Positions 53,602-63,900 of a DNA stretch of 64,000 nucleotides are shown here, piece by piece. A model generated the notes under the pieces. It ran no database searches. It worked only from the letters and a program-made list of their open reading frames with translations, and was not told where the DNA came from. How positions within the stretch are numbered: the stretch's first letter is position 1; the number at the start of each line of letters is the position of its first letter. This DNA is from Niastella soli (lineage in GTDB: Bacteria; Bacteroidota; Bacteroidia; Chitinophagales; Chitinophagaceae), in NCBI RefSeq assembly GCF_017742245.1, contig NZ_JAGHKO010000017.1:124001-188000 (forward strand), read 5' to 3'. Both the position numbers and the translations under genes were made by a program.

Positions 53602-53859
53602 ATGGCACATAAAAAAGGGGAAGGTAGCGTAAAGAACGGTCGCGACTCACATAGCAAACGCCTGGGCGTTAAAATCTACGGTGGTCAATCAGCTATTTCT
53701 GGTAACATCATCGTACGTCAACGCGGCACCGTATATCATCCCGGAAAAAATGTTGGTATCGGAAGAGACTACACCATTTTCGCATTGACTGATGGTGTTG
53801 TTGAATTCAGAAAAACCAAGAACGATAAGACTATCGTTAGCGTAGTAGCAGTAGCGTAA
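53602..53859 (+). CDS. rpmA: 50S ribosomal protein L27
   Basis: The 85-residue protein matches L27 ([20 protein letters not shown], then [15 protein letters not shown]). It has the short N-terminus of the Gram-negative type, without the cleavable leader found in Firmicutes. L27 lies near the peptidyl-transferase centre. It follows rplU. Confidence 0.97.
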   Translation: MAHKKGEGSVKNGRDSHSKRLGVKIYGGQSAISGNIIVRQRGTVYHPGKNVGIGRDYTIFALTDGVVEFRKTKNDKTIVSVVAVA

Positions 53860-53989
53860 TTCATTATTCGTAAAGTTGCCTGCATAGGGATTTTTTCACA
53901 TTTAGTGAAAAAATTTTTGGCGGTTTGGAAATAGTTTATATTTTTACATCTGTTAAATTCTATTTACTAACCGTTAAATTCACGTAAAC

Positions 53990-54082
53990 ATGGCAACTAA
54001 GAAAAAAGCCGCTAAAAAAGCTGCAAAGAAAGCTGTAAAAAAAGCTGCTCCTAAGAAGAAGAAAGCTGCAAAGAAGAAATAA
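53990..54082 (+). CDS. histone-H1-like Lys/Ala-rich micro-protein (30 aa)
   Basis: The 30-residue product (MATKKKAAKKAAKKA..., ending KKKAAKKK) consists almost only of Lys and Ala with one Pro. This is the composition of bacterial histone-H1-like (HC1/Hc-type) nucleoid proteins but at minimal size. It starts 130 bp after rpmA and is followed by a strong terminator at 54113, which supports expression. It would bind DNA or RNA electrostatically. The length is short even for this group. Confidence 0.65.
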   Translation: MATKKKAAKKAAKKAVKKAAPKKKKAAKKK

Positions 54083-54112
54083 TTTCAGCTTGCTTTGAAA
54101 GCAAAAAATATC

Positions 54113-54140
54113 AAAGTCCTCTCGGTTCCGAGGGGACTTT
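54113..54140 (+). terminator. strong rho-independent terminator
   Basis: AAAGTCCTCTCGG (54113-54125) pairs with CCGAGGGGACTTT (54128-54140) with one G-U pair, followed by a T-run. It closes the transcript of the H1-like gene. Confidence 0.85.
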
Positions 54141-54320
54141 TTTATTGCCCCTACTTCAACTTCGCTCAATGCTTACCTATATCCCCTGAAATCCGCTACC
54201 AGACTTAGTTTCAGAGGTTTTAGTTTTTTAGTTCTGAGTTCTGGGCCTTTCTGTTGAAGTTGTTTGTTCCGCACTGTAAGTTTCAGTTATTAAGTTCGTA
54301 TGTTATTAGGTTCTTGAAAT

Positions 54321-54392
54321 TCCCGGGCATTCCGAGTGTAAGCGAAGGATGTTTTCTTTTGAGTCCCGGGCATCCTGAGCCTAAGCGAACGA
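54321..54392 (+). repeat. two direct copies of a CCCGGGCAT-type dispersed repeat
   Basis: TCCCGGGCATTCCGAG-TGTAAGCGAAGGAT (54321) and TCCCGGGCATCCTGAG-CCTAAGCGAACGAC (54364) are similar. They look like decayed members of the intergenic family also seen, in reverse orientation, near 48384. Confidence 0.5.
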
Positions 54393-54418
54393 CCTGTGTA
54401 TTTCTTTCACGTTTCAGG

Positions 54419-54505
54419 TTTGCCGTCTGCCGTCTGCTGTTTGCCGTTTGCCGTTTGCCGTTTGCCGTCTGCCGTCTGCTGTCTGCTGTTTGCCGTTTGC
54501 CGTTT
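54419..54505. repeat. 7-bp tandem repeat (TTTGCCG/TCTGCCG/TCTGCTG)
   Basis: About a dozen heptamers alternate between TTTGCCG, TCTGCCG and TCTGCTG. The stretch 54083-54869 contains no gene apart from this, a terminator and dispersed repeats. Confidence 0.85.
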
Positions 54506-54869
54506 TAAAAAAGGTGAGCCACCCTTTGGAGGGTGCCCCACCTATTGCCCAGTGCCTACTGCCCTCTGCCTTTCCCCCATTGCCTATTCTTAATTAAATA
54601 ACATCCCCCCTATCATTCATCGTAACCATTCCCTTCTTATTTTTACACCGGCTTTATCAGCAACCTCATTCCTGTTTACATAAGCCTATATAAAACCACT
54701 TATCTCCCTCTACCCTGGCACCATTTTTAAGGTCACATGTGAAATAATCGTCAACATGGTTTCGTGTATCCGTACCACAATACCGAAACTTACTGGTTGA
54801 TGCGGCTAAACAACATCGCTTTACAGGATTCCTTTATCGATAAATAAACAAAAACTACAACTGCTTGCC

Positions 54870-57800
54870 ATGTTTAAAAAAATCCTTGTTGCCAACCGTG
54901 GTGAAATTGCCATTCGGGTATTGCGTGCCGCTACAGAGTTAAATATTAAGACCATTGCCGTTTACACTTTTGAAGACCGCTACTCCCTTCATCGTTACAA
55001 AGCCGATGAAGCCTATCAGATCGGGAAAAATGACGACCCGTTGAAACCTTATCTCGATATTGAAGCCATCATCAGCGTTGCCAAACGTGAAAAAGCCGAT
55101 GCTATCCATCCCGGTTATGGTTTCCTGTCAGAAAATGCACGGTTCGCCCAAAGATGCGCAGAGGAAAACATTGTGTTTGTTGGCCCCACTGCTCACATAA
55201 TGGACCAGCTGGGCGATAAGATCGCCGCCAAGAAAGTGGCCAAACAGGCCGGTGTGCCCATGATCGAAGACAGTCAGGCCGATATTCAATCAAAAGAGAT
55301 CGCCTTACAGGAAGCCAAACGGATCGGTTATCCTATTATCATTAAAGCGGCTGCAGGTGGCGGTGGCCGCGGGATGCGCGTTGTACGCAATGAAGAAGAC
55401 CTGGAGAAAACGGTACTGGAAGCCCGCAATGAAGCCAAAACTGCTTTTGGTAACGATACGGTGTTCTTTGAAAAGTTCATAGAATCGCCCAAACACATTG
55501 AAGTACAAATACTCGGCGATCACCATGGCAATATCATTCACCTTTTTGAAAGAGACTGCTCGGTGCAACGCCGCTTTCAAAAAGTAGTGGAAGTGGCTCC
55601 CGCCATTTCTTTGAAACAGGAAACACGTCAAAAATTACACGACTATGCCATTCGCATTTGCAAACAGGTTGGCTATAACAATGCAGGCACCGTTGAATTC
55701 CTGGTTGATAAAGGGGAGAACATCTATTTTATTGAAGTAAACCCCCGCATCCAGGTTGAACACACGGTTACCGAAGAAATAACCGGTATCGATATTGTAA
55801 AAAGCCAGCTGCTGGTAGCCCAGGGCGTAGCCCTGACCGAAGCCCCCATCAATATTGTTTCGCAGGAACAGTTACAAATCTCCGGTGTGGCCATACAATG
55901 CCGGGTTACCACCGAAGATCCTTCCAACAATTTTAAACCCGATTTCGGTACGCTTATCGCTTATCGCAATGCGGGAGGCCCGGGTATCCGGCTCGATGAA
56001 GGCAGCTCCTACCCTGGCGTTAGCATTTCTCCTTTCTTCGATTCCTTACTGGTAAAGATCACCGCCAGTGGCCGCAACCTCGCTGAGACCTGTGACCGGC
56101 TGGTACGCACGTTAAAAGAGTTCCGTATACGCGGTGTAAAGACCAATATTGCGTTCCTCGAAAACGTGTTACAAAATACTACTTTCCAAAATGGGCTCGC
56201 TACAGTTGATTTTATCGACAACCATCCCGGGTTGTTTCATTTTGAACCAAGAATGGACCGTGGCACCAAAGCCCTTCAATACCTGGCCGAAATTATAGTG
56301 AATGGCCACCCCGATGTGCCAACTGTTAATCCTACTGTTACCTTTCGCACGCCGGTTGTGCCCGATGCCGTAACTCAAAACATTACTAAAGGCTCCAAAG
56401 ACCGGCTTACTGAGATGGGCCGTGAAAAATTCATTGACTGGCTCAAGAACAATGGCCGCATTCAATATACCGATACTACTTTTCGCGATGCACACCAATC
56501 GCTGCTGGCTACCCGGGTACGTACTACCGATATGTTAAAGGTGGCTGAAACAGTGGCCAAAAACCATCCGGAAATATTCTCGCTTGAAATGTGGGGCGGG
56601 GCCACCTTCGACGTAGCCCTGCGCTTTTTGCATGAATGCCCCTGGCAACGTCTGCAATTAATGCGTGAACGCATTCCCAATATCCTGTTCCAGATGCTGA
56701 TCCGCGGCTCTAACGCCGTAGGTTATACTGCTTACCCCGATAACCTGGTAGAAACATTTATTGAAGCATCCTGGAAAAAAGGCATCGATATCTTCCGCAT
56801 CTTCGATTCGCTGAACTGGCTCGAAGGCATGCAGGTAAGCATTAATGCCGTTCGGGAAAGAACGGAAGGACTCGCCGAAGCCTGCATCTGCTATACCGGC
56901 GATTTCCTTGACCCGCAACGCAATCAGAAATTCAATCTGCAATACTACATTGACCTGGCCAAACGCCTGGAAGATGCCGGCGCTCATATCCTGGGTATAA
57001 AAGATATGGCCGGACTGCTAAAACCCATGCAGGCAGGTATATTGGTGAGTGAGTTAAAGAAGTCAATCAACATTCCCATCCACCTCCATACCCACGATAC
57101 CTCCTCTATTCAGTCAGCTACCTATTTGAAAGCCATTGAAGCCGGTGTTGATGTTATTGATGTGGCGCTTGCCTCCATGTCGGGACTTACCTCGCAACCT
57201 AATTTCAACTCCATAGTAGCCATGATGCAGGGTCATGCCCGAGAAATGCCCATGAACCTGCACAAACTGAATGAACTTTCCAACTATTGGGAAGATGTGC
57301 GCGAATATTATTATCCATTCGAATCACAATTAAAAGCCGGGACCGCTGAAGTGTTCGACCATGAAATACCTGGCGGACAATACTCCAATCTAAGACCCCA
57401 GGCACGTTCATTGGGCCTGGAAAACCAGTTCACCGATATCAAAAAGAACTATGTGGTGGTGAATAAGCTGTTTGGTGATATTGTAAAAGTAACCCCCTCC
57501 TCGAAGGTAGTGGGCGATATGGCCCTGTTCATGACGGCCAATGACTACACCGAACAGGATATTTTTGATAAAGGTGAAACCATTTCCTTCCCCGATTCAG
57601 TGATCGGTCTATTTCGCGGCGACCTGGGACAAACACCGGGCGGCTTTCCGCAAACGCTGCAAAAACTGATCCTTAAAAACGAAAAACCATTTACCGACCG
57701 GCCCAACGCACACTTACAACCGCTGGACCTGGTAAAAGAAAAGTCGACCTTTGAAACCAAATATGGCAAACAGTATTCGGACCTTGATCTGTTAAGCGCC

Positions 57801-58298
57801 CTTTTTTATCCCAAGGTATTTGACGAATACCATCAGTTTAAAATGTCGTTTGGGGAAGTATATTACATTCCCTCGCCCAATTTCTTTTATGGACTGAGGC
57901 CCAATGAAGAAACGCTCATTGAACTGGCGCCGGGCAAAAGCATTCTCATAAAGTTCTTACATATGAGCCAGGCGGATGAGAATGGGTACAAACAGGTTTT
58001 CTTTAAACTGAACGGACAAACCCGCTCTATTTTTATAAAGGACAAGAGTTTTACATCTGTAAAACCAACGCATAAGAAGGTGAGTATGCCCAATGAAATT
58101 GGCGCTCCCCTGCAAGGCAAGCTGTCGAAAATACTGGTAAAAACCGGCGATGCCGTTCAAAAGAACTCGCCCTTATTCGTTATCGAGGCCATGAAAATGG
58201 AAAGTACCATTGTAGCACCGAGTGCGGCAGTGGTAAAGAATGTAGTATTGAACGAGGGAGTGTTTGTTGAACAGGATGATGTGGTGGTGGAATTGTGA
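54870..58298 (+). CDS. pyc: pyruvate carboxylase
   Basis: The 1142-residue protein combines all three functions of pyruvate carboxylase. A biotin carboxylase domain (residues ~1-450) has the ATP-grasp loop AAAGGGGRGMR and IEVNPRIQVEHTVTE. A carboxyltransferase domain (~530-830) has TTFRDAHQSLLATRVRT and HLHTHDTSS metal ligands. A C-terminal biotinyl domain carries Lys1109 in EAMKMES. It makes oxaloacetate from pyruvate, bicarbonate and ATP. The length is typical of the single-chain form. Start ATG at 54870. Confidence 0.96.
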   Translation: MFKKILVANRGEIAIRVLRAATELNIKTIAVYTFEDRYSLHRYKADEAYQIGKNDDPLKPYLDIEAIISVAKREKADAIHPGYGFLSENARFAQRCAEENIVFVGPTAHIMDQLGDKIAAKKVAKQAGVPMIEDSQADIQSKEIALQEAKRIGYPIIIKAAAGGGGRGMRVVRNEEDLEKTVLEARNEAKTAFGNDTVFFEKFIESPKHIEVQILGDHHGNIIHLFERDCSVQRRFQKVVEVAPAISLKQETRQKLHDYAIRICKQVGYNNAGTVEFLVDKGENIYFIEVNPRIQVEHTVTEEITGIDIVKSQLLVAQGVALTEAPINIVSQEQLQISGVAIQCRVTTEDPSNNFKPDFGTLIAYRNAGGPGIRLDEGSSYPGVSISPFFDSLLVKITASGRNLAETCDRLVRTLKEFRIRGVKTNIAFLENVLQNTTFQNGLATVDFIDNHPGLFHFEPRMDRGTKALQYLAEIIVNGHPDVPTVNPTVTFRTPVVPDAVTQNITKGSKDRLTEMGREKFIDWLKNNGRIQYTDTTFRDAHQSLLATRVRTTDMLKVAETVAKNHPEIFSLEMWGGATFDVALRFLHECPWQRLQLMRERIPNILFQMLIRGSNAVGYTAYPDNLVETFIEASWKKGIDIFRIFDSLNWLEGMQVSINAVRERTEGLAEACICYTGDFLDPQRNQKFNLQYYIDLAKRLEDAGAHILGIKDMAGLLKPMQAGILVSELKKSINIPIHLHTHDTSSIQSATYLKAIEAGVDVIDVALASMSGLTSQPNFNSIVAMMQGHAREMPMNLHKLNELSNYWEDVREYYYPFESQLKAGTAEVFDHEIPGGQYSNLRPQARSLGLENQFTDIKKNYVVVNKLFGDIVKVTPSSKVVGDMALFMTANDYTEQDIFDKGETISFPDSVIGLFRGDLGQTPGGFPQTLQKLILKNEKPFTDRPNAHLQPLDLVKEKSTFETKYGKQYSDLDLLSALFYPKVFDEYHQFKMSFGEVYYIPSPNFFYGLRPNEETLIELAPGKSILIKFLHMSQADENGYKQVFFKLNGQTRSIFIKDKSFTSVKPTHKKVSMPNEIGAPLQGKLSKILVKTGDAVQKNSPLFVIEAMKMESTIVAPSAAVVKNVVLNEGVFVEQDDVVVEL

Positions 58299-58440
58299 GT
58301 GGTGAGTGGTGAGTTGTGAGTGGGTTTCCGATTTTTCAGACATCTGTAATTTTCGAAAATTCGCGAAGGTTTGGGTGAGTGGTGAGTTGTCAGTTGTGAG
58401 TAGGCTCCCGAAGTTTCAGTACTTCTGAAAAACGGCGGCC
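58299..58440 (+). repeat. GTGAGTGGTGAGT-type repeats after pyc
   Basis: GTGAGTGGTGAGTTGTGAGT-like words occur at 58297-58322 and again at 58375-58402, separated by a weakly related spacer. They are simple repeats in a non-coding region. Confidence 0.6.
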
Positions 58441-58466
58441 TCACTCACAACTTACTACAAACTACT

Positions 58467-58516
58467 CGTTTTGGCGGGGCCAATCATCTCCTTTGCCGAT
58501 TGGCCCCGCCAAAACG
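58467..58516. terminator. long perfect hairpin after pyc
   Basis: CGTTTTGGCGGGGCCAATC (58467-58485) pairs perfectly over 19 bp with GATTGGCCCCGCCAAAACG (58498-58516), with a 12-nt loop. It probably ends the pyc transcript, though no long T-run follows. It could also be a palindromic repeat. Confidence 0.6.
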
Positions 58517-58613
58517 ATGTTCCCTAGCGTGCGTTCACCACTTGGATACAACCCATTTTTGTAGTAAATTACATGAAGTTTTAGGGCAATGCCTGGTAAA
58601 ACCAAACGTTATT

Positions 58614-58838
58614 ATGTCTGAAAATACTTTTCATATCCGCGTAAAAAAAGAATATGCCGCAGCTTTGATCGAAGACCTGATCAAAGTACATGCAGTTGAA
58701 CCAATCCCTGACGAAGAAGCGATTGAACTTACTGAACAACAAAAAGCTGCCCTGGATAATGAACTTGCCAATATTGCATCTAATCCAGGTTATTTACAAA
58801 ATTGGAATGATATCAAACATCGGTATAAAAAACCCTGA
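58614..58838 (+). CDS. putative antitoxin of a RelE/ParE-type pair
   Basis: From the ATG at 58614 (MSENTFHIRVKKEYAAALIE) the product is 74 residues, with a beta strand-like N-terminus and helical C-terminus (NELANIASNPGYLQNWNDI), typical of antitoxins whose C-terminal tail wraps the toxin. The toxin gene starts 2 bp after its stop. Antitoxins of this kind repress their own promoter and neutralise the toxin. Confidence 0.7.
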   Translation: MSENTFHIRVKKEYAAALIEDLIKVHAVEPIPDEEAIELTEQQKAALDNELANIASNPGYLQNWNDIKHRYKKP

Positions 58839-58840
58839 CG

Positions 58841-59125
58841 TTGTATACCATTTACATTACTCCTACTGCCCTTCATGATATAGACGTGGCCATTGAATAC
58901 TATAATTCGCTTGCTACCGATCTTGGGTACCGTTTTGCAAATGTAATTAGTGAATATTTTGAACGCATTGCTCATTCTCCCACCTCATCTGCTGTTCGAT
59001 ATAAAAACATTCGTTGCAAACCCGTTCACAGATTTCCTTTTTTAATTACCTATACAACAGATGATCTAAACCAATCTGTTAATATTCTACGGGTTTTTAA
59101 TACTTACCAGGAACCTCTTTGGTAA
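58841..59125 (+). CDS. RelE/ParE-family toxin, TTG start
   Basis: The 94-residue product has the RelE/ParE fold (YITPTALHDIDVAIEYYNSL, then HSPTSSAVRYKNIRCKPVHRF, then ILRVFNTYQEP). No ATG is available in this frame near the antitoxin stop. The TTG at 58841 is the most likely start, with CTG at 58835 as an alternative. RelE members cleave mRNA at the ribosome and ParE members poison gyrase; the sequence does not decide between them. The near-overlap with the antitoxin gene indicates coupled translation. Confidence 0.75.
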   Translation: MYTIYITPTALHDIDVAIEYYNSLATDLGYRFANVISEYFERIAHSPTSSAVRYKNIRCKPVHRFPFLITYTTDDLNQSVNILRVFNTYQEPLW

Positions 59126-59163
59126 ACCGGAAAGGATTAATTTAGCAGCATATCACTATTCTT

Positions 59164-60837
59164 ATGATCGACAACTACTTCATAGCCGACCAATTTTCCC
59201 TGCTTGCCAAATTGATGGATATGCATGGGGAAAATTCGTTCCGGTCGAGAACCTATTCCAGTGCTGCCTTTGCCATTGAGAAAGTAACCCAATCTCTGGC
59301 CGAAATGCCGGAAGATAAACTGGTATCCATAAAAGGCATTGGTGATTCTGTAGCTAAAAAAGTAATTGAAATACTTCGCACGGGCAAATTGGGCGCCCTG
59401 GAAGATATCATTTCCAAAACACCGCCCGGTCTGCTGGAAATGATGAACATAAAAGGACTGGGCCCTAAAAAGATAGCCACCATCTGGAAAGAGATGGGCA
59501 TTGAATCTGTTGGGGAGCTGTTATATGCATGTAACGAAAACAGGTTAACGCTTTTCAAAGGTTTTGGCGAGAAAACCCAAAAGAATGTTCAGGATGCCAT
59601 CGAGTTCTATATGAAGAACCAGGGCAGTCACCTGTATGCGGAAACGGAAGTGTACGCAATTGCCATTGACACCACGCTTAAAAAACAATTCCCACAACAG
59701 CAATTTGCCCTTACGGGACAATTCAGGCGCCAGGTTGAGATCATTGACCAACTGGAATGGGTCACTACCGCTACAGACGAGGAATTGCTGGCCTTCCTGG
59801 GTCCCGATAATTACAAAACCCAGGAAACACTGGAAGACATCTTCAGCGTACTGGGCCCTGAGAATGTATTGCTGAAGTTTTACCGGGCTATGCCTGAAAA
59901 TTTCAATACTGTTCTTTTTCAAACCAGCGGCAGCACAGACTTTGTTGCTGCCTGTCAGGCTTTACCGGGTTGGAACCCTACAGCTTCCTATGAATCGGAA
60001 GAAGCCATTTTCTCTGCCTTACAGTTGCCGGTTATAGCACCCGCCTTACGGGAAAAGCCAACCGTTCTGACGACTAAAAGCAACCAGGCCACCTTAATAC
60101 AACCTGGTGATATCAGGGGCATCATTCACAGCCACAGCCAATGGAGCGATGGAGTGCATACGGTGGAAGATATGGCCAAAGCCTGTATTGATCAGGGATA
60201 TGAATACCTGGTGATCAGCGACCACAGTAAAAGCGCCGCTTACGCTAATGGATTAACAGAAGAACGGATACGTGAACAACACCATTACATCGATGAGCTG
60301 AACGAAAAACTGAAACCTTTCAAAATATTCAAAAGTATTGAATGTGATATTTTAGGTGATGGCGCACTGGACTATTCCAATAATGTGCTCTCCACCTTCG
60401 ACCTGGTGATCGCTTCCGTGCATTCCAACTTGAAAATGACAGAAGACAAAGCCATGATGCGGTTATTGAACGCCATTCGTAACCCATACACTACCATTCT
60501 GGGCCATATGACAGGCCGGTTGTTACTCAGCCGACCCGGTTACCCGGTTGATCATGTAACTGTCATCAATGCCTGTGTTGAACACCAGGTGGTGATAGAA
60601 CTGAATGCACACCCCCGCCGTTTAGATATGGATTGGCGCTGGATTGATTATGCCATTGAAAAAGGCGTATTGATCTCCATTGACCCCGATGCGCACTCGA
60701 TTGATGGTTATGACTGCCGTTATGGAGTGCTGGCTGCCCAAAAAGGCGGATTGACAAAACAACAGAATCTTAGTAGTTATAGCTTACAGCAATTTGAGGA
60801 ATACTTAGCTAATAGAAAGAAATTAAGAGGAATATAA
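59164..60837 (+). CDS. polX: PolX-type DNA polymerase/3'-5' exonuclease
   Basis: The 557-residue protein has an N-terminal helix-hairpin-helix region (KGIGDSVAKKVIEIL, KGLGPKKIATIWKEMG), a central region of family-X polymerase type, and a C-terminal PHP exonuclease domain (IIHSHSQWSDGVHTVEDMA, VISDHSKSAAYANGL, ISIDPDAHS). It acts in base-excision or gap repair. Whether the polymerase catalytic aspartates are complete was not confirmed; the central part lacks an obvious GSxxR motif, so polymerase activity is uncertain. Start ATG at 59164. Confidence 0.87.
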   Translation: MIDNYFIADQFSLLAKLMDMHGENSFRSRTYSSAAFAIEKVTQSLAEMPEDKLVSIKGIGDSVAKKVIEILRTGKLGALEDIISKTPPGLLEMMNIKGLGPKKIATIWKEMGIESVGELLYACNENRLTLFKGFGEKTQKNVQDAIEFYMKNQGSHLYAETEVYAIAIDTTLKKQFPQQQFALTGQFRRQVEIIDQLEWVTTATDEELLAFLGPDNYKTQETLEDIFSVLGPENVLLKFYRAMPENFNTVLFQTSGSTDFVAACQALPGWNPTASYESEEAIFSALQLPVIAPALREKPTVLTTKSNQATLIQPGDIRGIIHSHSQWSDGVHTVEDMAKACIDQGYEYLVISDHSKSAAYANGLTEERIREQHHYIDELNEKLKPFKIFKSIECDILGDGALDYSNNVLSTFDLVIASVHSNLKMTEDKAMMRLLNAIRNPYTTILGHMTGRLLLSRPGYPVDHVTVINACVEHQVVIELNAHPRRLDMDWRWIDYAIEKGVLISIDPDAHSIDGYDCRYGVLAAQKGGLTKQQNLSSYSLQQFEEYLANRKKLRGI

Positions 60838-60869
60838 AAGGCCATTATTAGGCTTGTAAGTTATTTAGA

Positions 60870-60903
60870 AAGGGTCGTACGCGGCAAGCCGGGTACGACC
60901 CTT
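60870..60903. terminator. bidirectional terminator between convergent genes
   Basis: AAGGGTCGTAC (60870-60880) pairs perfectly with GTACGACCCTT (60893-60903), followed by an AT-rich tail. It lies between polX (plus) and the sensor kinase (minus). Confidence 0.8.
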
Positions 60904-60917
60904 ATATTTTTGATTGT

Positions 60918-63900
60918 TTAGTTCGCTCTCAATAACGGTATTTTCACATAGAACGTAGTGCCTACCCCTTCTTTGGTAACAAACCAGATCTCTCCCTTGG
61001 CTTGCTCCACAATACCTTTACTCATTGCCAGACCCAAACCGGTACCGGAAGTTTTTGTTGTAAAGTTGGGCGTGAAGATGCGCGATTGCGTTTGTTCCGG
61101 AATGCCTTCGCCATTGTCTGTTACACTTACCGTTATATACTCGCCGTTCAAATGTTCGTTCATTCGAATGACCCGATGATCGCGGTTGGCGCAGGCCTCC
61201 ACTGCATTTTGCAGCAGATTGGTGAACAGGCGGTTCAACTGCGTACGGTCGGCAAAAAGCAATACCCGATGCTCGATCGGCGACCATTTAAAGTCGAGGT
61301 TACCGCCCGTATTATATAGAGAGGCCAACGACTGCAACATTTCATGCAGGTCAAATACTTCATTCTTGGGATTGCCAATATTCGCAAATTGCGAGAAGTC
61401 AGAGGCTATCTTCGACAGGTGATCGATCTGTTCAACCAGCGTTTTAGCTACATTAGTAGTAAGCACTTTTACATCGGTTGAGTTATTGGCGATGGCTTTT
61501 TGCAAATACTGAATACTCAACTTCATTGGAGTAAGTGGGTTCTTGATCTCATGCGCCACCTGCCGGGCCATTTGTCGCCAGGCGCCCTCACGCTCGCTTT
61601 TGGCAAGGGCTTCCGCACTATCTTCCAGTTTGGTCACCATCTTGTTGTACTCCCGGACCAACACGCCTATTTCATCATCCCGTTTCCATTCAATGGCTTC
61701 GTTCTCTTTACCCAGGTTCACTTCCCGCATCTTCTGACTAATGATGGTGAACGACTGCGTAATGCGGTTTGTGATCAACAATGCAATACCACCCGCTATC
61801 AGGAAGATGAACGCAATAAGGTTGATGACCGTTACCACGAAGTTGGAGATCTCCTGCTTCAACTCAGCCTGGCTACTGTAGGAAGGTATATTTAAAAAAG
61901 CTACTGCGTGCCCCCGCTCATTACGGATGGGTGAATAAATACTCAGGTAATCGAGCTTGCCAACCTGTTCATTGGTCACGGTTTGGATCTGTTGTAAATG
62001 ATACAGCCGGTAATAGGCCAGCGGATTCATTTTGGTACTCAACACCCCGCTTGAATAAATATTCATATCCTGATTGCTGGTAACCCGCAAACCACCAACG
62101 GTATCGTACAGGTTCACATCCATGCCATGTACTTCCGACATCTCCCTTATCAACCCCTCCATCCGTTCACTAAATACCGGTTCATAAAACAATGAATCGT
62201 CCAGCGGATGCTGTCTGTTGATATTTGTTTGTACCTGGTTCACCATGATCTGCATGGCCCGGGTAAGGCGGTCCTGGTTATTACGCTGGTACCGGTTTAT
62301 AAAGAAAAGGATGGTGGCCACACCAATTACACAGAACGACAGCAAACTCACCATCAAAATAGTGCTGTGTATTTGCGAGCGGATGCTTAACTGCAAGGTT
62401 TGCCGCAAGGCCGACCAATGGAACCGGCTTTTAATGATAAGCGAACTGAACTGGTAAAATGCCAGCAGGAACAAAAAGGTACTGAACAGGTAAGCGAATA
62501 AAGTAATGGCCTCAATGAACGTATTGCTTTTACGGGCAATGATCACCACTTTCTCTGACGAAGGCCGGTACCACAACTCTTCAAAGGAATTATTCCGGCG
62601 TCGCTCAAATTCATTCTGTGGTATAAGCCAATTGGCCAAATGGGTTGGGAAGGCATAATCGTTGTAATTCAATATCAGGTTATGGTCAGCGTCGTATATG
62701 GCGTAGGAATATACGGAAGAATACTGCTCAGGCAGCATTGGGTTGTTCGATCTGAACAACTCGGGTGTTAACGCCTCATATTTATACCGGCGGGGATCGG
62801 CCAGAACAAACAGCGTTCCCATTTTTGTTGTATCGTGATATGCTTCACGCCGGTAGATGTAAGCGAATTTATCGAACGACTGCTCGAAGTAACGCATACC
62901 CGGGATAGCAGTTTTCTTACCCTGCATCAGGAAGATCGTATTCAGGGTATCGAATGAAGCCTGCTCATCATTGAACAAAGGGGCATCAGTGGAATCGAAC
63001 GTGAATAACCGCAGATTATACCGGGTATTCACATCGCTGTTCTTATTTACGATACTGTCTTTAAGAAATGCATTGGTTTGTGATTTGCTGAACCGGCTCA
63101 TATTCTGCACCACAAAATTACTATCGAGGTAGGCCAGGGTGAAGCTCAGCATGTGCTCACTCATGGGATCGGACTGTAATGCAAGCTTTTCTGCAAAACG
63201 TTTGCGTTGCACCAGCTCTATTTTCCCATTCTCGAAAATGATCACCGCCGACATGGAAAAAGAGAACACGAACAACCAGAATAATACCTCCGATACGTTC
63301 AGCCTGAAATTAAGTCCGGCAAAAATGCGTTGTTGCATCAACCACATAAAAGCCATCAGCCAGGGCAACACATACAAACACAGCTCCACAATGCTGTTGT
63401 TGGTGGTGAAGGTCAGGATCATTAATCCGATGGCGCCTACAATAATGAACATAAAGTAGTTACGGTCACCTACCATTTTCCCCGCCACCGTCAATAAGAT
63501 CTGTGACATAAAAAAATAGCTGAGGGCCAGTGTTGCCAGTACTATAAATCCGATAAAGCTGTATGGAGTGGCGATTAAACTGAAGAAATTGGTAACATTA
63601 AAAGAGATCTTGGCATCAGACACCATGGTTTGCAAAATGGCGGCAAACGTAAAGGTCACAATTACCAGGGCGCTTACGGAGGCTATCATTGCCAGCCAGT
63701 TCTTCCAGGGCTCGTGGTAAGGGCGTATAGCCGAGATATTAATACGCCGGTTTATGAAAGTGATCACCCAGCATAACAGCAGGGCATTGATCAACAGATC
63801 GCCCAGGGAACTTAATATAAAGCTTGACCCGTAAATAGCGGGGTCGAACAATTCGAACTGCCGCAAAGCCAGAATTTCAGGAAAGCCATACACGATCAAT

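Noticed and set aside
54254-54508. 84-codon frame over the heptamer repeat
   Set aside because: It mostly translates simple repeats (CRLPFAV-like), with no start context or homologue.
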